Shown in pieces: positions 1 through 7,461 of a DNA stretch of 64,000 nt. The notes beneath the pieces are model-generated. The model had not been told where the DNA came from. It worked only from the letters and a program-made list of their open reading frames with translations, and ran no database searches. Where the stretch lies: NCBI RefSeq assembly GCF_036206005.1, contig NZ_CP108143.1, positions 4,307,501-4,371,500 of the forward strand, given 5' to 3'. Numbering within the stretch: position 1 is the stretch's first letter; each line of letters begins with the position of its first letter. The translations under genes were made by a program, and so were the position numbers. Source of the DNA: Streptomyces sp. NBC_00178 (GTDB taxonomy: Bacteria; Actinomycetota; Actinomycetes; Streptomycetales; Streptomycetaceae).

Positions 1-356
1 GCCACGGTGAAGGTGCCCGGACCCGACCTCGGCACCTCCGCGGCGGTCGGCGGGGAGGCGGACGGCGAGGAGTCCGGGGCGATCCGCACGGGGGCCGGGC
101 GGTCCGCCGCGGCGGGGGTGGGAGGGGCATCCCCGGAGCCGGCGGCGACGGCCGGGCCGCCGCCCCGCCAGGGCGGTTCCGCCATGAGGCAGGCCGCGCC
201 GGCCACGAGTGCGAGGAGCAGCGCGGCCGCGCATCTCCGGCGTCTGCGGACGCGCGGGCTCGGCCGGCGGCGTGCGGGGCGGCGGGGCGCCGCGGGTAAG
301 TCCCGGCGGCGGGGCGCGGCAGCGGCGCGTATGTGGTGGGTGTCGTTGCTCTGCAT
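1..356 (-). CDS. Secreted/anchored DUF3152-type protein, N-terminal part (cut by window edge)
   Basis: The minus-strand frame from an ATG at 356 is open to base 1, giving 118 codons without a stop. It shows an Arg-rich N-terminus, one hydrophobic segment at about residues 43-59 (CAAALLLALVAGAACLMA) and a Pro/Ala linker, then VPRSGPGTFTVA where the window ends. That layout, with the GPGTFTV start of a folded domain, resembles the secreted DUF3152 proteins of Streptomyces; their function is unknown to me. Codon 20 is TTA, the rare leucine codon read by the bldA tRNA in Streptomyces. A weak GGGAA lies before the start. It is divergent from menG. The family name is an inference because most of the domain lies outside the window. 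Confidence 0.6.
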   Translation of the reverse strand, partial: MQSNDTHHIRAAAAPRRRDLPAAPRRPARRRPSPRVRRRRRCAAALLLALVAGAACLMAEPPWRGGGPAVAAGSGDAPPTPAAADRPAPVRIAPDSSPSASPPTAAEVPRSGPGTFTV

Positions 357-543
357 GTTCCCGTGAGTATCCGTGATCTTGGTGCGGGCCGTGGCCGGAC
401 CGCCCTCCGCGTCCCTCTCCGGTCCTTGGGTACGGCCCCGGCGGCCCGGGTGCGTGTACTGCTGCACCTCTACGGAGTGCCTCCGCGCCGAAAAGGTTCA
501 CGCCGCCTCGGGGAGCCGGGGGCGCGGCTGCTTGAATGGGCGG

Positions 544-1236
544 GTGACCCGAGCATCCCTGGACAAGCAGCCGCACGAAGTCGCCTCGATGTTCGACGAC
601 GTGGCGGCGAACTACGACCTCACCAACGACGTGCTGTCGCTCGGACAGGCGCGGCTCTGGCGCAAGGAGGTCGCCCGGGCCGTCGATGCCCGCCCGGCCC
701 AGAAGATCCTCGACCTGGCGGCCGGGACGGCCACCTCCTCGCAGCCCTTCGCGCGGGCCGGCGCCTACGTGGTGCCGTGCGACTTCTCGCTCGGCATGCT
801 CCGGGTGGGCAAGCGGCGCCACCCGTGGATGCCGTTCACCGCGGGCGACGGCATGCGGCTCCCCTTCAAGGACGAGACCTTCGACGCGGTCACCATCTCC
901 TTCGGCCTGCGCAACATCCAGGACACCGCGGCGGCGCTCGGCGAGCTGTACCGCGTGACCAGGCGCGGCGGCCGGGTGGTGATCTGCGAGTTCTCGCAGC
1001 CGACCTGGGCGCCCTTCCGGACCGTCTACACCGAGTACCTGATGCGCGCGCTGCCGCCGGTCGCCCGCGCCGTGTCGTCGAACCCCGACGCCTACGTCTA
1101 CCTCGCCGAGTCGATCCGTGCCTGGCCCGACCAGGCCGGCCTCGCCGCACTGCTGCAGAAGGCCGGCTGGTCGGACGTCGCCTGGCGCAACCTCACCGGC
1201 GGCGTGGTGGCGCTGCACCGGGGTGTGCGCGACTGA
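544..1236 (+). CDS. menG: Demethylmenaquinone methyltransferase (MenG/UbiE)
   Basis: The product (230 aa) is a class I SAM-dependent methyltransferase that makes the last step of menaquinone synthesis, C-methylation of demethylmenaquinone. The SAM-binding motif LDLAAGTATSS is at residues 56-66 and the family motif FGLRN near 120; the C-terminal NLTGGVVALHRG is also typical. The third glycine of the usual GTG is alanine here. The open frame extends upstream, but the GTG at 544 gives the family's usual N-terminus (TRASLDKQPHEVA). It ends 5 nt before a strong hairpin shared with the convergent GNAT gene. The MenJ-like gene and two complex I operons nearby fit a menaquinone role. Confidence 0.93.
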   Translation: MTRASLDKQPHEVASMFDDVAANYDLTNDVLSLGQARLWRKEVARAVDARPAQKILDLAAGTATSSQPFARAGAYVVPCDFSLGMLRVGKRRHPWMPFTAGDGMRLPFKDETFDAVTISFGLRNIQDTAAALGELYRVTRRGGRVVICEFSQPTWAPFRTVYTEYLMRALPPVARAVSSNPDAYVYLAESIRAWPDQAGLAALLQKAGWSDVAWRNLTGGVVALHRGVRD

Positions 1237-1240
1237 GCGC

Positions 1241-1268
1241 CCGCGGCGGACCCCCTGGTCCGCCGCGG
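1241..1268. terminator. Bidirectional terminator between menG and the GNAT gene
   Basis: A perfect 12-bp stem (CCGCGGCGGACC paired with GGTCCGCCGCGG) and a 4-nt loop fill the 33-bp gap between two convergent stop codons. There is no U-tract, as is common for Streptomyces. Confidence 0.8.
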
Positions 1269-1269
1269 C

Positions 1270-1788
1270 TCAGAGCTCCAGCCGGAAGCAGCACACCTCC
1301 TGCTCCGTCACCGGCTTGGTGTACGTCTCGGCCCGCCGCATGCCGAGGCGTTCGGCCACCGCCGCCGAGCGGGTGTTCCGCGGGTCGACCACCGCGACGA
1401 CCTCCGGCACCCCCAGCGCCCTCAACCGCTCCAGCGCGGTCCGCGCGGCGGCGGTCGCGTAACCACGGCCCCACGCGGCGCGGCCCAGCCGCCAGCCGAT
1501 CTCCACCTCGCCCACCGGGCCGAACGACCGGTGCGGCCACGGCTGGGCGCCGGTGAAACCGAGCACCGTCCCCGCGTCGTCCAGCACCGTCCACAGGCAG
1601 TGGCCGAGTTCGGCGTCGTGCCTGCGCTGGCGGGCGGTCAACTCCTCGTACGCGGAGTACTCCGCCCGGTTTCCGCCGAGGTACTCCATCACCTCGCGGT
1701 CGTCGAACACGCGGTACCAGGCGTGGGCGTCCTCGTCGGTGGGGACACGCAGGTGTACGGACGGAGTCGGGTCGGTCGCGTGAGGCAT
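1270..1788 (-). CDS. GNAT family N-acetyltransferase
   Basis: The product (172 aa) is a RimJ/RimL-like GNAT enzyme, which transfers an acetyl group from acetyl-CoA to an amine. EIGWRLGRAAWGRGYATAAA carries the acetyl-CoA loop (R/Q-x-x-G-x-G/A form), and RNTRSAAVAERLGM is the usual C-terminal segment of the fold. The substrate cannot be predicted. I chose ATG 1788, preceded by AAGGG; the open frame runs further upstream but that part has no conserved residues. It is convergent with menG and divergent from the MenJ-like gene. Confidence 0.85.
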   Translation of the reverse strand: MPHATDPTPSVHLRVPTDEDAHAWYRVFDDREVMEYLGGNRAEYSAYEELTARQRRHDAELGHCLWTVLDDAGTVLGFTGAQPWPHRSFGPVGEVEIGWRLGRAAWGRGYATAAARTALERLRALGVPEVVAVVDPRNTRSAAVAERLGMRRAETYTKPVTEQEVCCFRLEL

Positions 1789-1885
1789 CGGGGAGCCCTT
1801 CGGGAGGTTGATCAGCAGCCACCCATAGACTGCACGCGACATGTGCCGCGCGGCACGCGAATTCGAGTCTTCGGGAGATCCGACC

Positions 1886-3169
1886 GTGACCGAGCCCCTC
1901 TCCGAACACAGCGCGGACGTGATCGTCGTCGGAGCGGGCCCAGCCGGCTCCACGACCGCGTACTACCTCGCCAAGGCCGGCCTCGACGTCCTCCTCCTGG
2001 AGAAGACGGCCTTCCCGCGTGAGAAGGTCTGCGGCGACGGTCTCACCCCGCGCGCCACCAAGCAGCTCGTCTCCATGGGCATCGACATCTCCGAAGAGGC
2101 CGGCTGGCTGCGCAACAAGGGACTGCGCATCATCGGCGGCGGTGTCCGGCTCCAGCTCGACTGGCCGGACCTCGCCTCGTATCCGGACTACGGTCTCGTG
2201 CGCAAGCGCGACGACTTCGACGAGCAGCTGGCCCGGCAGGCGCAGAAGGCGGGAGCCCGGCTCCACGAGCGCTGCAACGTCGGGGAACCGATCAGGGACG
2301 AGCGCACCGGCCGCATCACCGGCGTCCACGCCAAGCTCGGCGAGGAGAAGACCCCGGTCACCTTCCACGCGCCGCTCGTCGTCGCCGCCGACGGCAACTC
2401 CACCCGGCTCTCCCTCAACATGGGACTGCACCGCCGCGAGGACCGCCCGATGGGCGTCGCGGTCCGCACCTACTTCACCTCGCCCCGCCACGACGACGAC
2501 TACCTGGAGTCCTGGCTGGAGCTGTGGGACCGCCGTGGCACCGAGGACCGCCTGCTGCCCGGCTACGGCTGGATCTTCGGCATGGGCGACGGCACGTCCA
2601 ACGTCGGCCTCGGCATCCTGAACTCGTCGTCGGCCTTCCGGGAGCTCGACTGGCGCGAGGTCCTCAAGGCCTGGTGCGCGTCCATGCCCGAGGACTGGGG
2701 CTACACCCCCGAGAACATGACGACGCCGATCCGCGGCGCCGCCCTGCCGATGGCCTTCAACCGCCAGCCGCACTACACCAAGGGCCTGCTGCTCGTCGGT
2801 GACGCGGGCGGTCTGGTCAACCCGTTCAACGGCGAGGGCATCGCGTACGCCATGGAGTCGGGCCAGCTCGCCGCGGACGTCATCGTCCAGGCGCACGCCC
2901 GCGCGACGCCGGCCCAGCGCGAGCTGGCGCTGCAGCACTACCCGAAGGTCCTGAAGGACACCTACGGCGGCTACTACACGCTCGGCCGCGCGTTCGTGAA
3001 GATGATCGGGAACCCGAAGGTCATGAAGATCGCGACCCAGCGCGGTCTGACCCACCCCGTACTGATGAAGTTCACGCTGAAGATGCTCGCCAACCTCACC
3101 GACCCCACGGGCGGCGACGCCATGGACCGCATCATCAACGGCCTCTCCAAGGTGGCCCCGAAGGCCTGA
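1886..3169 (+). CDS. Geranylgeranyl reductase family FAD-dependent oxidoreductase (MenJ-like)
   Basis: The product (427 aa) is a flavoprotein of the geranylgeranyl reductase/FixC family, whose members saturate isoprenoid double bonds. The FAD-binding GAGPAG is at residues 16-21, the family motif CGDGLTPRA near 48-56, and the second FAD motif LLVGDAGGLVNPFNGEG near residue 310. Mycobacterial MenJ is of this family and reduces one unit of the menaquinone side chain; Streptomyces menaquinones are partly saturated, so the same role is likely here given menG next door. That role is inference. The GTG start at 1886 follows GGGAG. A hairpin terminator follows the stop. Confidence 0.85.
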   Translation: MTEPLSEHSADVIVVGAGPAGSTTAYYLAKAGLDVLLLEKTAFPREKVCGDGLTPRATKQLVSMGIDISEEAGWLRNKGLRIIGGGVRLQLDWPDLASYPDYGLVRKRDDFDEQLARQAQKAGARLHERCNVGEPIRDERTGRITGVHAKLGEEKTPVTFHAPLVVAADGNSTRLSLNMGLHRREDRPMGVAVRTYFTSPRHDDDYLESWLELWDRRGTEDRLLPGYGWIFGMGDGTSNVGLGILNSSSAFRELDWREVLKAWCASMPEDWGYTPENMTTPIRGAALPMAFNRQPHYTKGLLLVGDAGGLVNPFNGEGIAYAMESGQLAADVIVQAHARATPAQRELALQHYPKVLKDTYGGYYTLGRAFVKMIGNPKVMKIATQRGLTHPVLMKFTLKMLANLTDPTGGDAMDRIINGLSKVAPKA

Positions 3170-3175
3170 GCCCAC

Positions 3176-3196
3176 GGGCCCGGCCGCCCCGGGCCC
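3176..3196 (+). terminator. Hairpin terminator after the MenJ-like gene
   Basis: GGGCCCGG and CCGGGCCC form a perfect 8-bp stem with a 5-nt loop, 7 nt after the stop codon. Confidence 0.6.
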
Positions 3197-3234
3197 TGCT
3201 GCCGGCGGCATGCCCTGAGGTAGGTTCTCGGCCC

Positions 3235-4719
3235 ATGCGGGCATTGGGGGCACGGAGCGCCGGCGGCTGCCGTCGGCTGGGCGCGGCGGGGGCGGCGGCC
3301 GCCGCCCTGGGGGGCTGGGCCGTCGGCACACTGCCGGCCCACGACCCATGGGGACTGTGGGTGCCCCGGGGGCCCGCCCTGACGGCGGCGGGCTACGCGG
3401 CCGCGTACGGCGGACTGACACTGCTCGTCGTGGCCTGGTGGCTGTACGGGCGCACCGGGGCCTCCGTGCGCCACACCCTCGTCACCCTCGTGTGGTGGGC
3501 GGCGCCGTTCGTCCTCGCGCCGCCGCTCTACAGCGCGGACGTCTACAGCTACGTCTCGCAGGGCGTGATGGTCATGGAGGGCCACGACGTCTACAGCGTC
3601 GGGCCCTCGGTGCTGGACCCCGGCGGACCGGGCGGTGACGCCGCGGCGAGTGTCGGCGGGCACTGGACCGACACCCCGGCGCCGTACGGGCCGTTCTTCC
3701 TGATCCTCGCGCGGGGCGTCGCCGGGGCGACCGGCGGCACCGTCGTCCCGGCCGTGCTGGGTATGCGTCTGATCGCCCTGGCCTCCCTGGTGCTGATCGT
3801 GTGGGCGCTGCGCAACCTCGCCCGGGAGCACGGCCGCGACGAGAGCGCCGCCCTGTGGCTCGGAGCGCTGAACCCGCTGCTGCTGATCCACGTGGTCGGC
3901 GGGATCCACAACGACGGGCTGATGACCGGCCTCATGCTGGCGGGTGCGCTGCTGGCCCTGCGCGGGAGGTGGGTCAGCGGCTCGGCGCTCATCGGGCTCG
4001 CCGTGATGGTCAAGTCCCCGGCGGCGGTGGCGCTGCTGTTCGTCGGCGTCGTGGTGGGCAGGGCCGCGAGCGGACCCATCGCGCGGCGGGTGGCGAAGGG
4101 GCTGCTGGGACCGGGCCTGGTGGCCGGTGCGGTCGCCGCCGGCGCCACGGTCGTCTGCGGCACCGGTTTCGGCTGGCTCGGGACCCAGGGCGTCGCGGGG
4201 CGCATCCACACCGCGCTCTCGCTCAGCAGCGACCTGGGCCTCGGTCTGGGCGAACTCCTGCGGCTGCTGGCGGGGGTGGACCCGGACCCTGCCAGGTCCG
4301 CCGTGCAGCAGCTGGGACTGCTGGTGGCCCTGGTCCTCATCGGCCGCCTCGCGTGGCACGCCGCAACCGGCCGGACCGAACCCGTCCGCGCGCTGGGCCC
4401 CGCGCTGCTGGTGCTGGTCGCCCTCTCGCCGATGGTCCAGCCCTGGTACCTGCTGTGGGCCACGGCCGTGCTCGCCGCCACCGCGTCCCGGGGCCGGGCG
4501 CTGGACGCCGTGACGGTGCTGTCGGCCGCGCTGGTCTACGAGACACAGCCCTCGGGGTCGACGCCCCCGTACGGATTCGTGCTGGCCGCGCTCGCCTGCG
4601 CGGCGTGCGTGCTGCACCTGCGCCGCGAGCGCGCCGCCCCGACGGGCGGGAAGGTGCCGGGCCAGCGGCGGCCGGTGGACGAGGCGGCCTCCTCGGACGT
4701 CCGGCACGCGACACGATGA
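3235..4719 (+). CDS. Polyprenol-phosphomannose-dependent alpha-1,6-mannosyltransferase family membrane protein (GT-C fold)
   Basis: The product (494 aa) has about 10-12 hydrophobic segments and resembles actinobacterial MptA/MptB-type mannosyltransferases, which use polyprenyl-phosphate-mannose outside the membrane. The early acidic loop motif SADVYSYVSQG (near residue 100), APYGPFF, and GGIHNDGLM fit this GT-C family. The glycan acceptor in Streptomyces is not known to me. ATG 3235 follows GAGGTAGG at a suitable distance. The gene stands alone between two terminators, convergent with the P60 hydrolase gene. Confidence 0.8.
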   Translation: MRALGARSAGGCRRLGAAGAAAAALGGWAVGTLPAHDPWGLWVPRGPALTAAGYAAAYGGLTLLVVAWWLYGRTGASVRHTLVTLVWWAAPFVLAPPLYSADVYSYVSQGVMVMEGHDVYSVGPSVLDPGGPGGDAAASVGGHWTDTPAPYGPFFLILARGVAGATGGTVVPAVLGMRLIALASLVLIVWALRNLAREHGRDESAALWLGALNPLLLIHVVGGIHNDGLMTGLMLAGALLALRGRWVSGSALIGLAVMVKSPAAVALLFVGVVVGRAASGPIARRVAKGLLGPGLVAGAVAAGATVVCGTGFGWLGTQGVAGRIHTALSLSSDLGLGLGELLRLLAGVDPDPARSAVQQLGLLVALVLIGRLAWHAATGRTEPVRALGPALLVLVALSPMVQPWYLLWATAVLAATASRGRALDAVTVLSAALVYETQPSGSTPPYGFVLAALACAACVLHLRRERAAPTGGKVPGQRRPVDEAASSDVRHATR

Positions 4720-4751
4720 CGGGCCGTCACTCCCGGTGGAGTGACGGCCCG
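4720..4751. terminator. Bidirectional terminator between mannosyltransferase and P60 genes
   Basis: A perfect 14-bp stem (CGGGCCGTCACTCC with GGAGTGACGGCCCG) and a cggt loop begin directly after the mannosyltransferase stop and face the convergent P60 gene. Confidence 0.85.
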
Positions 4752-4782
4752 CGGTCGCGTCCGGTCGTGCGGCGCTTGTGAA

Positions 4783-5604
4783 TCAGAGAACGCGGACGGC
4801 GCCCGACGGCGGGTCGTAGTCCAGGGACTTCTGCACGACGCCCGTGCTGGAGTTCTGCGCGCCGACGAACTGGCCGCCGCCCACGTAGATCCCGACGTGG
4901 TAGGCGCTGCCCGCGCCGCCCCAGTACAGGATGTCGCCGGGCTGCAGGTTGTCGAGCGAGACCTGGGTACCGGCCGTGGACTGGTCCTGGGAGACGCGCG
5001 GCAGGTCGACGCCCACCGTGCGGAAGGCGGCCTGGACCAGACCCGAGCAGTCCCACGAGTTGGGGCCGGTGCCGCCGGAGACGTACGCGTCGCCGACCTG
5101 GGACTGCGCGAACGCGACGACGGACGCGGCGGACCCGGTGGCGCTGGAGGAGACACGGGAGGAGGAGGACGACGCCGACGCCCCCGTGGAGGCGCTGAGC
5201 GTGGTGCGCTCGGCGGTGCGGGAGGCGCGCTCGGCGGCCTCCGCCTTGGCCTTGGCGGCGGCCTTGGCCTTCTTCTCGGCCTCGGCCTTGCGGACGGCCT
5301 CGGCCTTGGCCTTGGTCGCCGTCTTGGCGGCGGCGGTCGCTGCGGCGTCCTCGGCGGCCTGCGTCTCCAGGTCGAGGGCGACCAGCTGGGTCGCCTGCGC
5401 GGACGCGGCGACGGAGGTGGAGAGCCCGGCCGTGATGGTGGGCATCTCGATGGTCTGGGTCACCGGCTCGGCCTGGGCCGGACCGGCGGCACCCGCGACC
5501 GCGATGGTGCTGAGGACGCCACCGGCAACTCCTGCCCGCAGCGCTGTCTTCGAGGCGCGCTGGCGGGGCTTCCGGTGGCTGGGTATGTGAGCGGTGTGGG
5601 ACAT
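4783..5604 (-). CDS. Secreted NlpC/P60 family cell-wall endopeptidase
   Basis: The product (273 aa) has a signal peptide (basic HRKPRQRASK start, hydrophobic core, GPAQAE cleavage region near residue 47), then an Ala/Lys/Glu-rich coiled coil (about 75-135), a Ser/Ala linker and a C-terminal NlpC/P60 domain. The catalytic Cys is in NSWDCSGL (Cys186) and the His in AYHVGIY (His236). Such enzymes cut peptide cross-links of peptidoglycan during growth and germination. The frame extends 19 codons further upstream, but ATG 5604 (SHTAHIP) gives a clean signal peptide. A long upstream region (see 5605-6528) suggests a long leader and complex control. Confidence 0.92.
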   Translation of the reverse strand: MSHTAHIPSHRKPRQRASKTALRAGVAGGVLSTIAVAGAAGPAQAEPVTQTIEMPTITAGLSTSVAASAQATQLVALDLETQAAEDAAATAAAKTATKAKAEAVRKAEAEKKAKAAAKAKAEAAERASRTAERTTLSASTGASASSSSSRVSSSATGSAASVVAFAQSQVGDAYVSGGTGPNSWDCSGLVQAAFRTVGVDLPRVSQDQSTAGTQVSLDNLQPGDILYWGGAGSAYHVGIYVGGGQFVGAQNSSTGVVQKSLDYDPPSGAVRVL

Positions 5605-5743
5605 GGGTACTAGCGCTATCAGGGCTGTAGGGGTCCCATCAAGAAACGTGTGTTGCGACACAGTTACGTTCGGAATCTCTGAATCCGCTTATTTGAGGCC
5701 CTTATTGACGCCCTAACGGGCAAAACGGGCACCGGCGATCAGT

Positions 5744-5757
5744 GCCGTGATCACGGC
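5744..5757. promoter_or_regulatory. Perfect 14-bp palindrome upstream of the P60 gene
   Basis: GCCGTGATCACGGC is a perfect palindrome 140 bp before the P60 start. It could be an operator or an mRNA hairpin; the binding protein is unknown. Confidence 0.35.
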
Positions 5758-5842
5758 GTTCTTTCAATACGTCCGAATTGCCCGTCACTTACCATCCGTT
5801 CACACCGATGGCCAAGCCCGCCTTTATGGGAGCTTGAGTGGA

Positions 5843-5856
5843 GTGGCGCAGGTCAC
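5843..5856 (+). promoter_or_regulatory. Candidate Crp-binding site
   Basis: GTGGCGCAGGTCAC fits the published Streptomyces Crp motif GTG-N6-GNCAC exactly. It lies about 240 bp upstream of the P60 hydrolase gene. Crp in Streptomyces is linked to germination, when wall hydrolases act, which makes the site plausible but unproven. Confidence 0.35.
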
Positions 5857-5934
5857 AGCATGAGTCTCCTGTGAGAGGCAACCGCCCGCCCGCGCACCGC
5901 GTGGAGGAGCGGTCCGCCCGCCGCCCGGTGTGTG

Positions 5935-5956
5935 CATGACCTATTGGTGAGTCATG
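5935..5956. promoter_or_regulatory. Inverted repeat CATGAC-N10-GTCATG
   Basis: Two 6-bp arms form a perfect dyad with centres 16 bp apart, in non-coding DNA. It is a possible operator with no assigned regulator. Confidence 0.25.
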
Positions 5957-6410
5957 TCCCCTTATGCTCCCGCCCGTCGGGCGGGCCTCCGCCGGCCCCG
6001 GTGATCCGGGCCGGGGTCTGCGCCCGCGAGGCGGCCCCCCTCCCGGGTGGATCGCGGGGGTGGTGACCGGCCACCTCGGCTGCCTCCCCGGCCACCGCCC
6101 GGAAGATCGTGAATGCGGGCGCAATGTCCACATCGGTACCGGCGAACCCCCGTCCGGGTGTCCCCCTTCCGAGGCCGGTTCCTATATCACCACCCTGGCG
6201 CCCATCGCCAATTTGCTTGTACGGCACGTCGATTGATAGAGCCAAGCGTCCTTGACCAGCGGTAACGCCGCGAGATGTCACGTCTCGTAACCGCTCGGCC
6301 GCTTCGCGTACGAAGATCACCGCTCATCCGACTTCATGATCGTTCGTCAGGTGGTGGAGATCACAAAGACGGTGGTGCACCCCGTGTCGCAGATCACAGG
6401 ACGGCAGGCA

Positions 6411-6416
6411 TAGGAT
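6411..6416 (+). promoter_or_regulatory. Candidate -10 box of the nuoA-N promoter
   Basis: TAGGAT resembles the -10 box of the main sigma factor. No good -35 box is seen at 17-18 bp upstream. If used, transcription would start near 6423, putting the Rex-type operator just downstream of the start point. Confidence 0.3.
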
Positions 6417-6432
6417 GCGGGGCAGTCGGGCT

Positions 6433-6448
6433 TGTGAACTGCCTCACA
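6433..6448 (+). promoter_or_regulatory. Rex operator (ROP-like site) of the nuoA-N operon
   Basis: TGTGAACTGCCTCACA matches the Streptomyces Rex consensus TGTGAAC-N3-TTCACA at every fixed position but one. Rex is the NADH/NAD+ sensing repressor, and from memory the S. coelicolor nuoA-N operon is among its reported targets. The site lies 80 bp before the nuoA start. The outer half sites TGTGA-N6-TCACA also fit the classical Crp dyad, but the extra AAC favours Rex. Confidence 0.7.
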
Positions 6449-6528
6449 TGTGCACGATCTTGGTGAGGTGGCGAGCCGGTCGCCCGATGCGGTCCAACGG
6501 TCAAGGACGACTGGAAGGAGCGAGGAGC

Positions 6529-6888
6529 GTGAATGCCTACGCGCCCATCCTCGTGCTCGGCGCCCTCGGGGCAGGGTTTGCGATCTTCTCCGTGGTCATG
6601 GCCACGCTTATCGGCCCCAAGCGGTACAACCGGGCAAAGCTCGAAGCGTACGAGTGCGGCATCGAACCCACCCCGACTCCGGCTGGAGGCGGCCGCTTCC
6701 CCATCAAGTACTACCTGACGGCGATGCTCTTCATCGTCTTCGACATCGAGATCGTCTTCCTCTATCCCTGGGCGGTCAGCTTCGACGCCCTGGGGATCTT
6801 CGGGCTCGTGGAGATGCTGCTCTTCGTGCTCACCGTCTTCGTCGCCTACGCGTATGTGTGGCGCCGGGGCGGCCTGGAATGGGACTGA
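6529..6888 (+). CDS. nuoA: NADH-quinone oxidoreductase subunit A (cluster 1)
   Basis: The product (119 aa) is the small membrane subunit A of complex I, with three predicted transmembrane helices and the family motifs YECGIEP and FDIEIVFLYPWA. It helps anchor the hydrophilic arm near the quinone channel. The GTG start at 6529 (NAYAPILVLG) follows GGAAGGAGCGAGGAG; the longer open frame upstream overlaps the Rex-type operator and is not conserved. It is the first gene of a 14-gene operon running to 22545, and nuoB starts 18 nt after it. Confidence 0.96.
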   Translation: MNAYAPILVLGALGAGFAIFSVVMATLIGPKRYNRAKLEAYECGIEPTPTPAGGGRFPIKYYLTAMLFIVFDIEIVFLYPWAVSFDALGIFGLVEMLLFVLTVFVAYAYVWRRGGLEWD

Positions 6889-6906
6889 GGGGCTGAGGGG
6901 CACACC

Positions 6907-7461
6907 ATGGGACTCGAAGAGAAGCTGCCCAGCGGCTTCGTGCTGACCACTGTCGAACAGGCCGCGGGCTGGGTGCGGAAGTCATCCGTCTTCCCGGCCA
7001 CCTTCGGCCTCGCCTGCTGCGCCATCGAGATGATGACGACCGGCGCGGGGCGCTACGACCTGGCCCGTTTCGGGATGGAGGTCTTCCGCGGATCACCGCG
7101 GCAGGCGGATCTGATGATCGTCGCCGGACGCGTCAGCCAGAAGATGGCGCCCGTCCTGCGGCAGGTCTACGACCAGATGCCGAGCCCCAAGTGGGTCATC
7201 TCCATGGGGGTTTGTGCGTCATCGGGCGGAATGTTCAACAACTACGCCATTGTTCAGGGTGTTGATCACATTGTTCCGGTCGACATCTATCTGCCGGGAT
7301 GCCCGCCGCGTCCCGAGATGCTGATCGACGCCATCCTCAAGCTCCACCAGAAGATCCAGGGCTCCAAGCTCGGGGTCAACGCGGAGGAGGCCGCCCGCGA
7401 GGCGGAGGAAGCGGCGCTCAAGGCGCTCCCCCTGATCGAGATGAAGGGGCTGCTCCGGTGA
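6907..7461 (+). CDS. nuoB: NADH-quinone oxidoreductase subunit B (cluster 1)
   Basis: The product (184 aa) binds the last iron-sulphur cluster (N2) of complex I, which passes electrons to menaquinone. The ligands are visible: Cys37 and Cys38 (FGLACCAIEMM), Cys103 (SMGVCASSGG) and Cys132 (PGCPPRPEM). The stop overlaps the nuoC start (GTGA). A stretch around 7205-7300 uses many T-ending codons (GTT, ATT, TGT, GAT, TAT), unlike the rest of the operon, over the N2-binding segment. Confidence 0.97.
   Translation: MGLEEKLPSGFVLTTVEQAAGWVRKSSVFPATFGLACCAIEMMTTGAGRYDLARFGMEVFRGSPRQADLMIVAGRVSQKMAPVLRQVYDQMPSPKWVISMGVCASSGGMFNNYAIVQGVDHIVPVDIYLPGCPPRPEMLIDAILKLHQKIQGSKLGVNAEEAAREAEEAALKALPLIEMKGLLR

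Larger units (their letters stand above)
5605..6528. other. 924-bp divergent intergenic region between the P60 gene and nuoA
   Basis: No supported coding region; open frames here lack family features and have poor starts. It is noticeably more AT-rich near 5640-5880 and 6220-6450, as promoters are. It holds a perfect 14-bp palindrome at 5744-5757, a Crp-like site at 5843-5856, an inverted repeat at 5935-5956, small hairpins at 6271-6287 and 6302-6315, and the Rex-type operator at 6433-6448. I searched it for the c-di-AMP (ydaO) riboswitch often found before Streptomyces wall-hydrolase genes and did not find its conserved blocks. Confidence 0.6.

Noticed and set aside
5605..6230. c-di-AMP (ydaO) riboswitch upstream of the P60 gene
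   Set aside because: I looked on the minus strand for the conserved blocks (GGGGTGAATC and CCCGAACCCGACAGCTAACCTCG-like) and did not find them.
6350..6396. Two further Crp-like sites before nuoA (GTG-N6-ATCAC)
   Set aside because: Both miss the required G of the Streptomyces motif, and the near-consensus Rex site next to them is a better explanation for control.
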